Assembly: GCA_004565275.1 (NCBI GenBank)
Contig: SDOX01000014.1
Coordinates: 3,164 to 61,329 of the forward strand
Reading direction: 5' to 3'
From: Nannochloropsis salina CCMP1776
Taxonomy: Eukaryota > Sar > Eustigmatophyceae > Eustigmatales > Monodopsidaceae
DNA length: 58,166 bases
Positions 1-10,370 of the stretch are shown one piece after another; the stretch's first letter is position 1; every line of letters starts with the position of its first letter. Position numbers and translations under genes: made by a program. The notes under the pieces are model-generated. The model saw only the letters and a program-made list of their open reading frames with translations, did not search any database and was not told where the DNA came from.

Positions 1-75
1 AGTACAGAGACGGGAGACGACCTGTCTTCTCTCCACGACCCCGTCCACAACCCCCTCGCTGTCACTTCTCAGTGT

Positions 76-126
76 CCTCCCTCCCTCCCTCCCTCCCTCC
101 CTCCCTCCCTCCCTCCCTCCCTCCCT
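76..126. repeat. (CCCT)n microsatellite
   Basis: About twelve near-perfect CCCT units. The same repeat recurs through the window in both orientations, mostly in introns and intergenic DNA. Confidence 0.95.
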
Positions 127-258
127 TTTCTCCTGCTTTCAACGCGGCGTGTCCTCGTCTTCCTCCCTCGACATTGCCTCCCTTCTCCCCGCCTTCTTTC
201 CTTCCTCCTTCCGCCCGCGTCCCTCACCACCTACCTCATCCTTGCCCCCCCCCCCCAG

Positions 259-781
259 ATCAATCATCGACGGGCAACGCTCCTCAAACACCCGAGCCAG
301 CCCCGGGCGGTGGCGAGCTTTCGGAGTAAGCCTTTCTCACTTTTCTCCCCTTGATTTGGAGACCTCTTCGTTGCTTCCCTCTGTGTCCGTGCCCCAGACC
401 TTCCCTCTCCCTCCCTCTTCTTGCCCCACCCTCCGCACCCCTCGCCTTCCCCCTCCTCCCTATGTCGCCGGCTTCTCTTCCTTTTCCCTCCACACGCCCC
501 TTGGGGGTCACATACGTCCTCCTCCCTGCCTCCATTCCCGCGCACAGTCTGTCCTCTGGGCGTCCGGGACGTTCTTCCCTCCTCCTCCTCCTCTTCCTCC
601 TCCTCCCAGACGCGACAACACCTGTCCTCAAGCCATCAGCACACACTACAAGAGCAACCGTCGCCACGACAACCGCCGCAAGTGCAGCAGCCATCCCACA
701 CGCAACCACACTTATAGCTACGATAGCTTCACTGCACATCGAACGAGACAAGAGAAGCAACTCGGGATCGTTCAAAGTTGA
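259..781 (+). CDS. possible 3' exons of a gene entering from the left edge
   Basis: A C-rich tract ends in AG at 257-258, and an open stretch from 259 ends at a good donor (GTAAGC at 326). A second acceptor, CCTCCCAG, ends at 609 and is followed by about 170 bases open in all three frames. The conceptual proteins are Ser/Pro/Thr-rich and match no family I know, and the phase between the two pieces cannot be fixed. Alternatively the whole stretch is untranslated or intergenic repeat-rich DNA. This is weak evidence. Confidence 0.18.
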
Positions 782-1062
782 CGGATGTAGTTGCCGGCAA
801 GAAAAAGCAGGCCCGAAAGCTTTTTCTTGACCGGGTCCGGGGAGGAAGAGCACGAGACGGCTGTTCGTGCAAAAAGAAACAACTTCTCTGACAGCCTCGT
901 GCTTTTCAAGCAGTTCATATTTTGATGTCGTAAGCCCATCCCAACTAACTAGAGTCTATGATCTTCAGGTCTATTATCCCCCCCTCATGCCTCCTTAAAA
1001 GTCCGCGACGCTCATGTCACCCCCTTCCCTCTTTCCTTCCGTTCCATCCAGACCGGCCCTTT

Positions 1063-1119
1063 CCCTCCCTCCCTCCCTCCCTCCCTCCCTCCCTCCCTCC
1101 CTCCCTCCCTCCCTCCCTC
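1063..1119. repeat. (CCCT)n microsatellite downstream of purM
   Basis: About fourteen CCCT units directly after the purM stop codon (1131-1133 on the minus strand). In the purM transcript this reads (GGGA)n, so it probably lies in the 3' UTR or just beyond it. Confidence 0.95.
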
Positions 1120-1130
1120 GCCTTTCCATC

Positions 1131-3116
1131 CTATACGTAAGTAAAGACGCCATACGGCCCGGATATCGTCACCTGTTTCTTCACTCCGTCTGCGGCGGCC
1201 TCCACCCGCCCTATCACCTGCGCCGGGACACCGAGGCCCTCTGAGAGGGCGATCACACTCGCCGCGATCTCACAGGAGGGAACATAGAGCTCCATCCGGT
1301 GGCCCATATTGAAGACCTGGCCGCGGGTCCGGGCGTGGGAGGGAGGGGGGAAGGGAGGGAGGGAGGGCGGGGAGAGTGAGTGGACTTGCCTGTCGGCCCC
1401 TCTCTTCTTGGGAAGGCTTGTGGTGAAAGACATATGGGATCGCTTCAAGAGAGAGGGAAGCAACGGCATGAATCACGGGTGCCCTCTTTTGCGGATTTTG
1501 TGTCCTAGAAGCTGCTCGAGACATTCCTCCAGGTAGCATCCCGTGACAAATCAAGGCCGGGGCACAGGCCCGGCCACATCGACCGCCTCCCTCCCTCCCT
1601 CCCCCCTTCCTCCCTCCCTGCCTCCCTCCCTGCCTCCCTCCCTTCCCCCTGGCCCCTTCCCCCTCCTTACCTGATACATCTCCTTCCATTCGGTCCCTGA
1701 CTCCGCCTGGATCATTGTGAACAGAGGAGGGATGGGAAACAAGGCGTCTTTTACCACCTGCAAACCTTCGCGCAAAAAATGCAAAATTTTCGTCTGGGCT
1801 CCGCCCGAGCAATGGACCATCCCATGGATATCCGACCGGTGCTTGTCCAGAATTCGCTTGATAACAGGCGCGTAGGTGCGAGTCGCGCTCAGGACGAGCT
1901 TCCCTGCGTCCAACGGCGCCCCGCCCACCGAGTCGGTCAAATTTTTGCTGCCAGTGTATACGAGGGAGGAAGGTAACTGGGGGTCGAAGGACTCCGGGTA
2001 CTTCGTCGCGAGGCTCCGGTTGAAGACGTCGTGCCGGGCGGAGGTGAGGCCGTTGGAGCCCATGCCCCCGTTGTAGCCGTCTTCGTAGGCAGCTTGGCCG
2101 TAGGAGGCAAGTCCGACGATGAGGTCACCTGCGGAGGGGGTCGAGTGATACCGGAGATCATGAAAAGAAGAATAATTGGTGGTTGCCTGCTTTTCTTCCA
2201 CGAAGCCCTGCTCCACAAGCTTCCTTCATGCATGCGTACTACCTTTTCATACACGTTTTCCTCCCTCCCTCCCTCCTTCCCTCTTTCCCTCCCTCCATCC
2301 CTCCTTCCCTCCCTCCCCCCGGACCTGCTTGAATCCTGGCATTGTCGACGATGTCGCTCCGTCTGACCCGAGCCGTCACGGTCGAGTCCACGATGATCGT
2401 GCGGACCAGGTCACCCACGTCCGCCGTCTCCCCCCCCGTGCTCGTTATCTGGATCCCCCACTTGCCCAGCTCCTCCAAGAGCTCCTGCGTGCCGTTGATG
2501 ATGGCGGCGAGCACCTCCCCCGGGATCAGGTGCTTGTTGCGTCCGATCGTGGACGAAAGGAGGATGTTGTCCGTGACACCCACGCAGAGCAGGTCATCCA
2601 GGTTCATGATCAGTGCGTCTTGGGCAATGCCTTTCCAGACACTCAGGTCCCCGGTTTCCCTCCAATACATGTATGCCAGGGACGATTTGGTTCCCGCGCC
2701 TGTCCCCAGGGGAAGATGCGGGGGTGAAACATCACACGGAAGCGTTTTACGGCATACATTCATGCCCCAAGATGTTTGTGCGTGAGTTCTTGCGAGCTCC
2801 ACGCACAGTTTCTCTGTCCGAGTGCACAGTAGACTGATCCCTGTCGTTCAGGCCCCACACTCCCAGACCTGAACAAGTGCGTCTTCCCTACGCGATCTTT
2901 CCCTTTTGTCACCTGCGTCCTTTTCTTCGCCCTCTCCTTACCGTCTGCGTGCATTACTAGGGCCCATTCTGGATCATTGGTGAGGACGTCGGGGATGATT
3001 TTGCAAAACGCAAGAGGGTACAAGCCCTTGTCTATTTTTTTAATCGCGTTGTGCACTTCAGACTTGGTCGAGGAGACTCCGCGGCCCGCATATCGTTCTG
3101 ACGATTCTTCAGTCAT
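1131..3116 (-). CDS. purM: phosphoribosylformylglycinamidine cyclo-ligase (AIR synthetase), 4 exons
   Basis: AIR synthetase closes formylglycinamidine ribonucleotide (FGAM) to aminoimidazole ribonucleotide using ATP in de novo purine synthesis. Exons on the minus strand are 3116-2942, 2699-2325, 2128-1671 and 1316-1131, all with GT-AG junctions, giving 397 aa. The ATP-binding motif reads [16 protein letters not shown] across the first junction. Other blocks visible are [43 protein letters not shown] and the C-terminal [11 protein letters not shown]. The start at 3116 is an ATG and the protein begins close to the usual N-terminus (RYAGRGVSS), with no obvious targeting peptide, so it is probably cytosolic. 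From memory of the family, the [13 protein letters not shown] form and the roughly 390-aa length resemble Bacteroidetes PurM rather than the fused animal or short proteobacterial enzymes. Introns 2 and 3 contain (GGGA)n/(CCCT)n repeats. Confidence 0.95.
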
Positions 3117-3491
3117 GTCTGAAGTTTACCTAGACTCTCGCACGATGCTTTTTGAATTGTCTTCACTCAGTCTTGTGCAAGCGGGAGGACCGGGGGGAGG
3201 AGGTCGTTCGTCGTTGACGTTCCCGTTTGTCCTCTTTAGACGCAGTACGGTGGGATAATATCAATTTTGATACAGTGGGCAAAAACTAAAGGATTTGATG
3301 GAAAAATGAATGTCTGGATGTCAAAATAGGGGCCATGTCGAGTTTTTTACTCGGTGCGGCAATTGATTTGAGGCGGCTCAGAAGCTTGCTGCTGCTTCGT
3401 CGCCGCCGACAGGAAGCATTACTCACATTTAGCGGCACGTCCACGCTCTCACCTTCTACAACTACCACGACAGGGACCAAGACACCACTTC
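3117..3491. other. divergent intergenic region purM / small membrane protein
   Basis: 375 bases between two divergent starts, so it should hold both promoters. I see no recognisable TATA box or other motif. Short ORFs here are not convincing. Confidence 0.5.
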
Positions 3492-4061
3492 ATGGTACGC
3501 TTGCGGGCTACACGGCTTTTACATGCCCATTCTCTCGGCAGTCACCACGATTCCCACACCGCGTCACCTTTAACCTCCCGGCTCCAGCCTCCATGTCTTC
3601 CACCGCTCCTATTAATGCTCCTTCGCGTGCACGTCATGTTGACCTTTCTTCTCGTCGCAATAGACGCTGCATCCTCGAACATGTCATCTAAAGCTTACAC
3701 ACGCCACGGCATTGAGGCGCTTAAAGCTCTTCTCTTCTGGGCGGTCAGCATCGTTATGCCCTCTCGTGACCCCGCCCTCTTCGTTCGTCTCGCCGTAGTC
3801 TGGATGGTCCTCACTTTTGGTTACAGTCTACTACTCCCTGTTGTAATATTTCTTCGCGCGGAGCGCCGGCGAAGTTCAAACAGGCGTTCATCAATGTGGG
3901 GGGAAGAGTGGCTGCGATTTCTAATCGTTTTGAATGCACTTGCGGGCATGATGATCGTTGTAAAAATGTGTCTATACCAAGGGGCTTTTCGCAGGTTACT
4001 ACATGAAGACACACACAAAAGAAAAAGACGCATCAGAGAAAGACAAATGAAAGAACAATGA
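3492..4061 (+). CDS. hypothetical small membrane protein
   Basis: I do not recognise this protein. The single-exon ORF encodes 189 aa from an ATG at 3492. A likelier start may be the ATG at 3615, where the product opens with a signal-like hydrophobic stretch (MLLRVHVMLTFLLVAIDAAS). Two further hydrophobic segments follow, around residues 100-123 (LFVRLAVVWMVLTFGYSLLL) and 140-158 (FLIVLNALAGMMIVVKMCLY), separated by a basic loop. The C-terminus is strongly basic (KRKRRIRERQ). It lies divergently from purM and convergently to the DUF1995 gene. The hydrophobic pattern argues for a real gene, but an unrelated frame also stays open across its first 200 bases, so a chance ORF is possible. Confidence 0.45.
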   Translation: MVRLRATRLLHAHSLGSHHDSHTASPLTSRLQPPCLPPLLLMLLRVHVMLTFLLVAIDAASSNMSSKAYTRHGIEALKALLFWAVSIVMPSRDPALFVRLAVVWMVLTFGYSLLLPVVIFLRAERRRSSNRRSSMWGEEWLRFLIVLNALAGMMIVVKMCLYQGAFRRLLHEDTHKRKRRIRERQMKEQ

Positions 4062-4451
4062 CGTAAAACGAGGACAGGGAAGCCACAAAATGCCTTGGTC
4101 ACGCGAAGGATGCAACCAAACCTCTGTTTCAATCCAGTCTCACCGACACCGAGCACCGCAAAAATGATACAAGTCTTCACTATCGTGCCTCTGGACCCCA
4201 CTGTCCGTGAGGGCATCAACTCTACAAAGATTCAACGCCTGACTTTGCGTCCTCACTTTCCCTCCTTGCCCACCTGGTCCCTCGCCTCCCGGACCCCCCG
4301 TCCCCTCCGACCCACCGTCGTCGTGACGCATCGTTCTTCCACATCCATCACTCCACCCACTTCTTCTCTGGATTTCCAGTGCTTCCCCTTCCTACTTCCA
4401 ACGTCTTACTCCCCCTCTTTCCTTTCCTTCTCTCCTCCACTCCCTCTTTCC
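4062..4451. other. convergent intergenic region
   Basis: 390 bases between the stop of the small membrane protein and the stop of the DUF1995 gene, probably both 3' UTRs. C/T-rich toward the right. An open plus-strand frame across 4095-4853 runs antisense into the DUF1995 gene and looks like a shadow. Confidence 0.5.
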
Positions 4452-5725
4452 TCACGTGCGCCAGTTGTCCGACGACTCCTTCGCCCATCCCTCTTCCTTC
4501 TCCCACCACGTCTTGCTAAAGGCCCCCCTCCTCAAACTGGCGAGTGTGTCGTTATCCTCAACATCCAACGCCTGCGTTATGATGTCCTTAAAACCGCTCA
4601 ATGCGGGACGTTCACGGGAGGTTTCCACCCGGCGATACCGACCGCTTCCCGTGTCGAGCATGCATTGGTACCCTCCAGGGTATGTTCGAAAAAGGGCACC
4701 TTGGTAGTTCAGGATGAAGGGAGGGCGGGACAGGGTCTGGGCGTACTGACGTGTGCGAAGCAAATAGACAGGTTTGATATTGGACAGAAAGCGATAATGC
4801 AGGTCCTTGGAGGGAAAGGCGGGCAGGCCCAGGTCTCCCCGGTGGGTTTCTAGGTTCAAATTGAAGAAAATGAGGGGCTTGGTGGGATCGGCTTGGTGCA
4901 AAGCCTCCAGATCGGGAAGCTCCTGGCCGGAGGAGATGACGCTGATGTAAACGTCCGCGTTGTACCAGGGCAAGACCTTGCCTTTGGCTGCCCGGGAAAA
5001 AATCCCCAGGATCAATTCCCCCATGGTGTCGGCGGACTCCGAATTTCGGGCGCGGACGGCGCGGATGGTCACGTTCGGTGAAGGCGAGAGGGTGCCGAGC
5101 CCCTCTTCGATCAAATCCAATTCGTCTTTGTCGGGCACAAGAATCACCACTTGCTTGCCTTCACGCACGAAGTACTGGGCCATCTCGTTCGCCAGGTTAA
5201 TGTTGGCGGAGCCAATGCTGTTGGCGCTGGAGGCCTGTGGGCAGCGAGGAGAGGGATTGAGGAGGAAGGCAATGACGTTGCAGGAAATGCACGATCGGCA
5301 AGGATCTCCTACAGAGCTGGAAGTGACCACCTTGAGGTCCCAGCTGAGTCAAACAAAAAATTAGGCATGATGTATGTTACCTGGGAGGCCATCTCAGCGG
5401 CAGGTAGGGGAGGGAATTCTACTTCTAGCAGCTTGTAACCGTCCTTGATAGCTGCTGCTGCTGCGTTGTATGCTTGCAGCGTACACTCAAAAAACGTGGA
5501 TGGGGGGGCTGTTTTGTCCGCTTCCATCAAGTCAGCCTCTGGAATCGCTTCCAATCCGACGGCTCGCGGCACAGTTGTTGCGAAAAGTGCCACTTGAGAG
5601 GAAGGTGTGGAGTGAGGGCGGGCCATGGGAAAAGAACTGGAAGGATAAGGCAGGAGAAACCCAATTGTGCTCTGGCTCATGAGCAGCGAATAAAGGCAGG
5701 CGATGCTGCTCCATGTGTGACTCAT
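4452..5725 (-). CDS. DUF1995 domain protein (LPA3-like), plastid-targeted, 2 exons
   Basis: DUF1995 proteins are mostly plastid proteins; the plant LPA3 relative is needed for photosystem II assembly. Exons are 5725-5381 and 5234-4452, phase 0, with GT-AG ends, giving 375 aa. The domain starts near residue 75 with AAAAAIKDGYKLLEVEFPPL, the typical opening, and continues through the second exon (SANINLANEMAQYF, ISSGQELPDLEAL, PLIFFNLNLETHRGDLG, YLLRTRQYAQ, GALFRTYPGGYQCM). I chose the ATG at 5725 because it gives a hydrophobic segment followed by SSSFPMARP, which resembles the heterokont A-F cleavage motif. An upstream in-frame ATG lies at 5866. The precise biochemical role is not known from the sequence. 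Confidence 0.85.
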
Positions 5726-6496
5726 GACAATTGCTGTACAATTGTAGTACAGGTAGAAAGTGGCAGTGAGAAAAATGGGGCAGTGGTGGGCAAGGGTTGT
5801 TTGCAAGCGTGAGTCAGGACTCCTGCGTTCATGTTGTTCCGCTACGAACAGGAATTCCAGGCGCATCTAAACCGCCCTGTCCGGCAGTCTCCCAACACGT
5901 GAGGCTCGCAAAGATAATAATGCCATGAAAGCTCGTGTTGCGCGCCTCTAGCGGGACAAGTGTCCTACTTGGCGGGTGTGCATGTACGGTATTTCTTAGC
6001 CAAGATCGAGGATCTCTCTCTTAACGGGCTTCGACGCAGTCTCCGATCCGATCTGCTCACTCCCCTGGACTCAGGCGTCCATTTCTTAAAAGCTTGTACA
6101 TGTCAAAGTTACGAGAAAAAAGAGGTTTGAATAAAGTAAGCACATATTTATGTTGGTCTAGGAACGTGATATGACATATCCATAACAACAAAAAGACACC
6201 GCATGCGGGAAAACAATGATGTGAAGGGTCAGGTGTTTGTTCTGCTACCTCGGAAAGTATTTTCAACATGCGACTAGCAGCCTTGGTCTTTTTTACTTCG
6301 CTTTGCCGGACATCGATATATGTTATCTTGGAAAATACAATTTTGGTTTTCCACCACAAAAAAATAACGGGTGAGGACACAACGCCGCAGCCAAACATTA
6401 TTACTTTATACGTTTCGGAGAACAAGGGCAACAAGTGAAAGCAACAAGCCTCCCATGACACCTTCAGTGTAACTAAGCCCCGGTATGGTCTCGATG
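5726..6496. other. intergenic region between two minus-strand genes
   Basis: About 770 bases upstream of the DUF1995 gene and downstream of the TTLL12-like gene. A 147-codon minus-strand ORF at 6057-6500 overlaps the TTLL12-like stop by four bases, but its protein has no recognisable features and it probably reflects AT-richer 3' UTR sequence. Confidence 0.45.
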
Positions 6497-9463
6497 TCAT
6501 GAGCAGCCTTCATTAGGATTCTGCTGATCAATCAAAGGATAAAAGCCGTTTCCATCTTCCTGCCACCCTCCCTCGATGAAGGCCGCTGAGAAGACTTCAT
6601 TGGAGAACCCGGGACGTTCGGATAGCATGCCCGAGATATTCGGTGAAGCATTTATCTCGATCAAATGCGGTGATAGCGTCGCACGGTCCAGCAATACATC
6701 CACGCCTACCAAGGCCCGTCCGTAGGGATCATGAGCGTGCAATGCCTCCCTCCCTCCCTCTCGCCCACCTGCCCTTCCTATCAGGCTAAAGCACTCCCTC
6801 AACATGCTGTCGATGCGTCGACGCACATCCTCCCAGCACTCACGTCCAGGGTGTAGGCTTTCCCACTTCTCCACGAAGTCGAGGCAGGAGACGGTCTCCG
6901 TCGGGCATCCATGCCCTTCCTCGCCTCCCGCGTCCGCTTGTCCCAGCCCGCTGAGGCCCAAAGTAGTATTGGTCAGGTGTATTCTCAAATCCTCCAAATG
7001 TTCCAACGCCATTGAATAGGGCTGGCTAGCCCTCCGAACTCGGAATTGTCTGTGGATCAAGACGAGGGAGGGGCTGAGGAGCAATACGTACATGCGCAGG
7101 TCGTACTTGTGTCCGTCGAGCCACAGGTCTGGAGAAGTTAGGTAGTCTGAGACAAGTAGCCTCCCCGACGCTTGCAAATGCCGAAGGATGCAAGGTAGGG
7201 AGCGAGTGAGAGCAATATCCCATCCTCGAGCCAGATGGGGGGGTTTGAGGATCCAGGTCGAGGGCGGGGCGAAGGGCGGGCGGGAGGAAGGGGTCTCCCA
7301 TTCATCGAGAAGCCGCGGAAGGTCCTCGGGAAGGCAGTAGGAGCGAGGCAGCCAGGGTATAGAGAGCTGGGACCGTGCGTGGGAGAACCGAGTCAGCAGG
7401 TACACCAGCTGGCATTTATCGTCCACCTCCCCCAGGAAGGGCAGGGTGGCTTTCCACTGTCTCCGGCCCCGGGCCGACTGCGGGACGTGGGAAGCGAAAA
7501 AGGCCGGCGTCGCCCACAAGATGTCAGCGTCCTGAGCATGGTCGGTGAGATAGAAGCGGGCAGGCAAGTCCAAGCTGTGTGCGAGGACGGGCATGTCCGT
7601 GTACACGGAGAGAGGGCGGGAAGGAGGGGAGGTGCGCCCTCCCACCTGTATCGGAAACGCCGGCGCTCGGTCTCGTGAAGCGATGGAGGACTCTGTCCCG
7701 TCGTTTGCATCTATCACCTCACTCCGCCGGCCTTGGCGGCGCCCCTCCGTCGCGCCATCCCCCCCCAACTCCTCCCTCACGACCGACCCTCCTGGATCCT
7801 GACCATGCGAGCAGCCGTCTTCCCCCCTCCCCAGAGCCCCTAAGACCCTCTTTTGCAATCTCTCCCAGTCCGACCCGTCCGTATCCCATGTAGATGGTCG
7901 AGGAAAACCAGCGAGCACGTCACGGGTGACCTCCTGCCCCGCCTCGAGCGTGCAGCGAGGCCAGGCCGCCGTAAAGGAGACGCCCACCCCACGACCTTGC
8001 ATGGGGAGAAAGGACAATCTCGGACCGCCCCTGCCGGACGCATGGTGGCGAATGCGTTGTCCCGGCACGTCCATGGCGTACCAGTATACCTCCGGGTGAC
8101 ATTTTTCGGACGCGGCCAACCGGAGGGGCTCCATGTGGGGCCACATGTTCGCCACGATCTTGTCCATGCTCTCTGCCACGGTTCCCCCCTCCTTACTCAC
8201 GACGATCTGGGTGCCATGGCCCATCTCGACATAGCGGACGATGCTCCGGCCGTTGATCCATCCCAGCTGTGGGAAGGTCCGGGCAAGTGCCTCTTCCCAG
8301 TCGGCATCGGCCTTGTCAGCACCCTCCTCCTCCCGTGCCGGACCTGGCGGCCCCTGCTCTGCCGAAGCCACGATGGAAATATTGACGGGGTCGTCCACCC
8401 ATAAAGACTCTAGGCAAGGTAGGGCATGTAGTGTGGGGTACAAAAGTGATTCCCAGGCCCGGGGCGTCTGAGGGGATGTCAAAAGGGGGTTCCCCCGCAG
8501 GTCCAGACGTCTGAGCTTGGGCAGCTCGGTCATAAACACTGCGGGTTTCAAGGACGGCAACTGCCGATCCGACAAGTCCAACGCGACGATAAGAGGGCGA
8601 CCCATTTCCACAGTTGATATTCCAGTACGATTCTCCGCCTTTTCCCTCCTCTCCGCCTCCCCCACCTCCCCCAAGTAACGTATCGCCCACTTTCCATAAG
8701 CAGGCGTCAGCCGACGGTTGACAATTTCTAGCCGAGTCTCCAAAAGCTTCCCGTCAAAGATACCAGTCGAGTTTGCGTAGGGATCCTGCGCATCGTCGTA
8801 AAGGCCAGGGTTCTCGTTCAGCCATACGGCCTTCAACGAGGGAAGCAGCTGAAGGCACCGCCGTAGGGCAGGCACACAGGCCCCGTCGAGACAATTCTCA
8901 CGCAAACTCAGCGTCTCTAGGCCCGGTACAGCGCATGGAATGGCTTCAAGCACGCCTTCCAGGAATCGGAAGGCTGCTTGAGATCGCCGAGGTATGATGG
9001 CGTCCAAGTCTAGCTCTGCGTTTCTTGTGTGCTGCAGGATGTATTTTGCAATGTCCTCTTTTGACCCTAAGCTTGGCAATGCTTCATTTCCCGACACAGT
9101 GTCCTCCCACGTCGTGCTCTCAGTGTCTGACGCTTGATCAGGAAAGCTCTCGTTTTCTTCCTCGTCCTCCTCGAGCCCGCATATGTATCGCATGTTGCTG
9201 CGAATATGCCGGTGGGCTTGTAAATGAGCACGTGCCGCGAATAGGGTAGTGCACCACAGGTGGTCGATCAAAAACACCGTCTCCTCCGCCTGGATGTCAC
9301 GTGCTGCCACGTAGACCACTGTGCCGTCTGCATTTTCTTCCTCCCGAAGCAGTTCGCGCCAGCCAGCCGCCTCCTCCACGTTGTTGATATACCGGGCTTC
9401 GACGAGCTGGGAGAGAGGACCTCGCAAATGCTCAGGCAGACAAGGCAAGGACGGTGTGTCCAT
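6497..9463 (-). CDS. TTLL12: TTLL12-like tubulin-tyrosine-ligase family protein with leucine-rich repeats
   Basis: Single exon, 988 aa from the ATG at 9463. The reading frame extends to 9475 only through a TTG. The N-terminal 100 residues match the SET-like N-terminal region of TTLL12 (LPEHLRGPLSQLVEARYI; FLIDHLWCTTLFAARAHLQ). Residues about 175-390 contain SDS22-like leucine-rich repeats (LETLSLRENCLDG, LKAVWLNENPGLY, LRRLDLRGNPLL). The SET-like part resumes around residue 440 (MWPHMEPLRLAAS, VYWYAMDVPGQRIRHH). The TTL domain covers about 650-985, with WILKPPHLARGWDI, DGHKYDLRMYVLLL and the acidic/Asn motif HLIEINASPNISG. TTLL12 proteins are atypical, and ligase activity is not established for all members. 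A short in-frame (GGRE)n tract at about 6745-6765 interrupts the TTL domain. Confidence 0.88.
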   Translation of the reverse strand: MDTPSLPCLPEHLRGPLSQLVEARYINNVEEAAGWRELLREEENADGTVVYVAARDIQAEETVFLIDHLWCTTLFAARAHLQAHRHIRSNMRYICGLEEDEEENESFPDQASDTESTTWEDTVSGNEALPSLGSKEDIAKYILQHTRNAELDLDAIIPRRSQAAFRFLEGVLEAIPCAVPGLETLSLRENCLDGACVPALRRCLQLLPSLKAVWLNENPGLYDDAQDPYANSTGIFDGKLLETRLEIVNRRLTPAYGKWAIRYLGEVGEAERREKAENRTGISTVEMGRPLIVALDLSDRQLPSLKPAVFMTELPKLRRLDLRGNPLLTSPQTPRAWESLLYPTLHALPCLESLWVDDPVNISIVASAEQGPPGPAREEEGADKADADWEEALARTFPQLGWINGRSIVRYVEMGHGTQIVVSKEGGTVAESMDKIVANMWPHMEPLRLAASEKCHPEVYWYAMDVPGQRIRHHASGRGGPRLSFLPMQGRGVGVSFTAAWPRCTLEAGQEVTRDVLAGFPRPSTWDTDGSDWERLQKRVLGALGRGEDGCSHGQDPGGSVVREELGGDGATEGRRQGRRSEVIDANDGTESSIASRDRAPAFPIQVGGRTSPPSRPLSVYTDMPVLAHSLDLPARFYLTDHAQDADILWATPAFFASHVPQSARGRRQWKATLPFLGEVDDKCQLVYLLTRFSHARSQLSIPWLPRSYCLPEDLPRLLDEWETPSSRPPFAPPSTWILKPPHLARGWDIALTRSLPCILRHLQASGRLLVSDYLTSPDLWLDGHKYDLRMYVLLLSPSLVLIHRQFRVRRASQPYSMALEHLEDLRIHLTNTTLGLSGLGQADAGGEEGHGCPTETVSCLDFVEKWESLHPGRECWEDVRRRIDSMLRECFSLIGRAGGREGGREALHAHDPYGRALVGVDVLLDRATLSPHLIEINASPNISGMLSERPGFSNEVFSAAFIEGGWQEDGNGFYPLIDQQNPNEGCS

Positions 9464-10370
9464 GGAAGATGTCAATGAGCAAAATAGAAGTCGATTGGTA
9501 CCATCTGTGATTGACGTACAGGGTTCAACTAGGTGACAAGCGTGTGCTAATGGTTTGTAACCTCCTCCCTGATAAGACTATCCTGAGGAAGTATGGTACA
9601 TTCTCAAACATGTCGGCATCGAAAAATGATTCATCAACAAATCATACGCGATGCACCCTGCACTTTAAAATATGAAGCAATCATTTGGCAAGCGCGGCAA
9701 GAATACACCCGCACGGCCTTATATCTCTGCTGTATGCCCCCTTATGACAGTGACAACTCCGCGGTGCGTCACACCCAAGGGTTCGAAGCAAAGAGTACAT
9801 CCTAAAAAAGATCCAAAGCCCTCGTTGAGACTCGCGCCGCAATTTAAAACACTCTAAATTTCTCCCCCTTCAAAGTCGCCTTCGTCCGTTTGGAGGTGTC
9901 TTCTCGTTTTTTTCCGGGGGGGCTGTCAAAAGATCGAGCGAGACTGTCGCCAGTGGGGTTCCATCACGTGACCAGGCCCGTCGACGTGTTCTCAAACAAA
10001 AATGCCGTCCACCGATATTTTCCCATGCCACATGCAAGGCACGTCATGCGTGCTCTTTGCCCTTGTCCTGCTTGCTTCGTGCGGAGGCGGATGGGTACCG
10101 TAGATTGAGGGCTGTCATCCGTGAACAGGCGGCGTAAGGCGGGGAAACGAATCAGACGTTCCTTTCTCGCCGGCGTCGCAAAAGGGGGCCTGCTTTTCTC
10201 CGTCACCAGGCTTATTTCCCTCACTTCGCTTCATTTCGGGTTAACACGGGTCATCGCAATAGGCTGGGCATATGTGCCGCTGGAAATCAAGAGGGCACCA
10301 GTGCTTCGCGCGGATTATTGGATCTAGTCCCGCGAATCTCTAACAGGACCCTCACAGATAAGCCATCAAA
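9464..10370. other. divergent intergenic region TTLL12-like / EDR2_C gene
   Basis: 907 bases expected to hold two divergent promoters and 5' UTRs. Only short, featureless ORFs. I saw no tRNA or repeat here. Confidence 0.5.

Noticed and set aside
284-853. Minus-strand ORF of 189 codons at the left edge
   Set aside because: Low-complexity Arg/Gly/Glu sequence from reverse-reading C/T-rich DNA.
76-1119. (CCCT)n as possible telomere repeat
   Set aside because: Stramenopile telomeres are normally TTAGGG-type, and the same CCCT repeat occurs throughout the window inside introns.
4095-4853. Plus-strand ORF of 252 codons
   Set aside because: Antisense to the DUF1995 exon and without recognisable features; the minus-strand protein has clear domain motifs.
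6057-6500. Minus-strand ORF of 147 codons overlapping the TTLL12-like stop
   Set aside because: No domain or convincing composition; more likely 3' UTR.
9775-9800. GTTCGAAGC resembling a tRNA B-box
   Set aside because: No matching A-box or cloverleaf arms around it.
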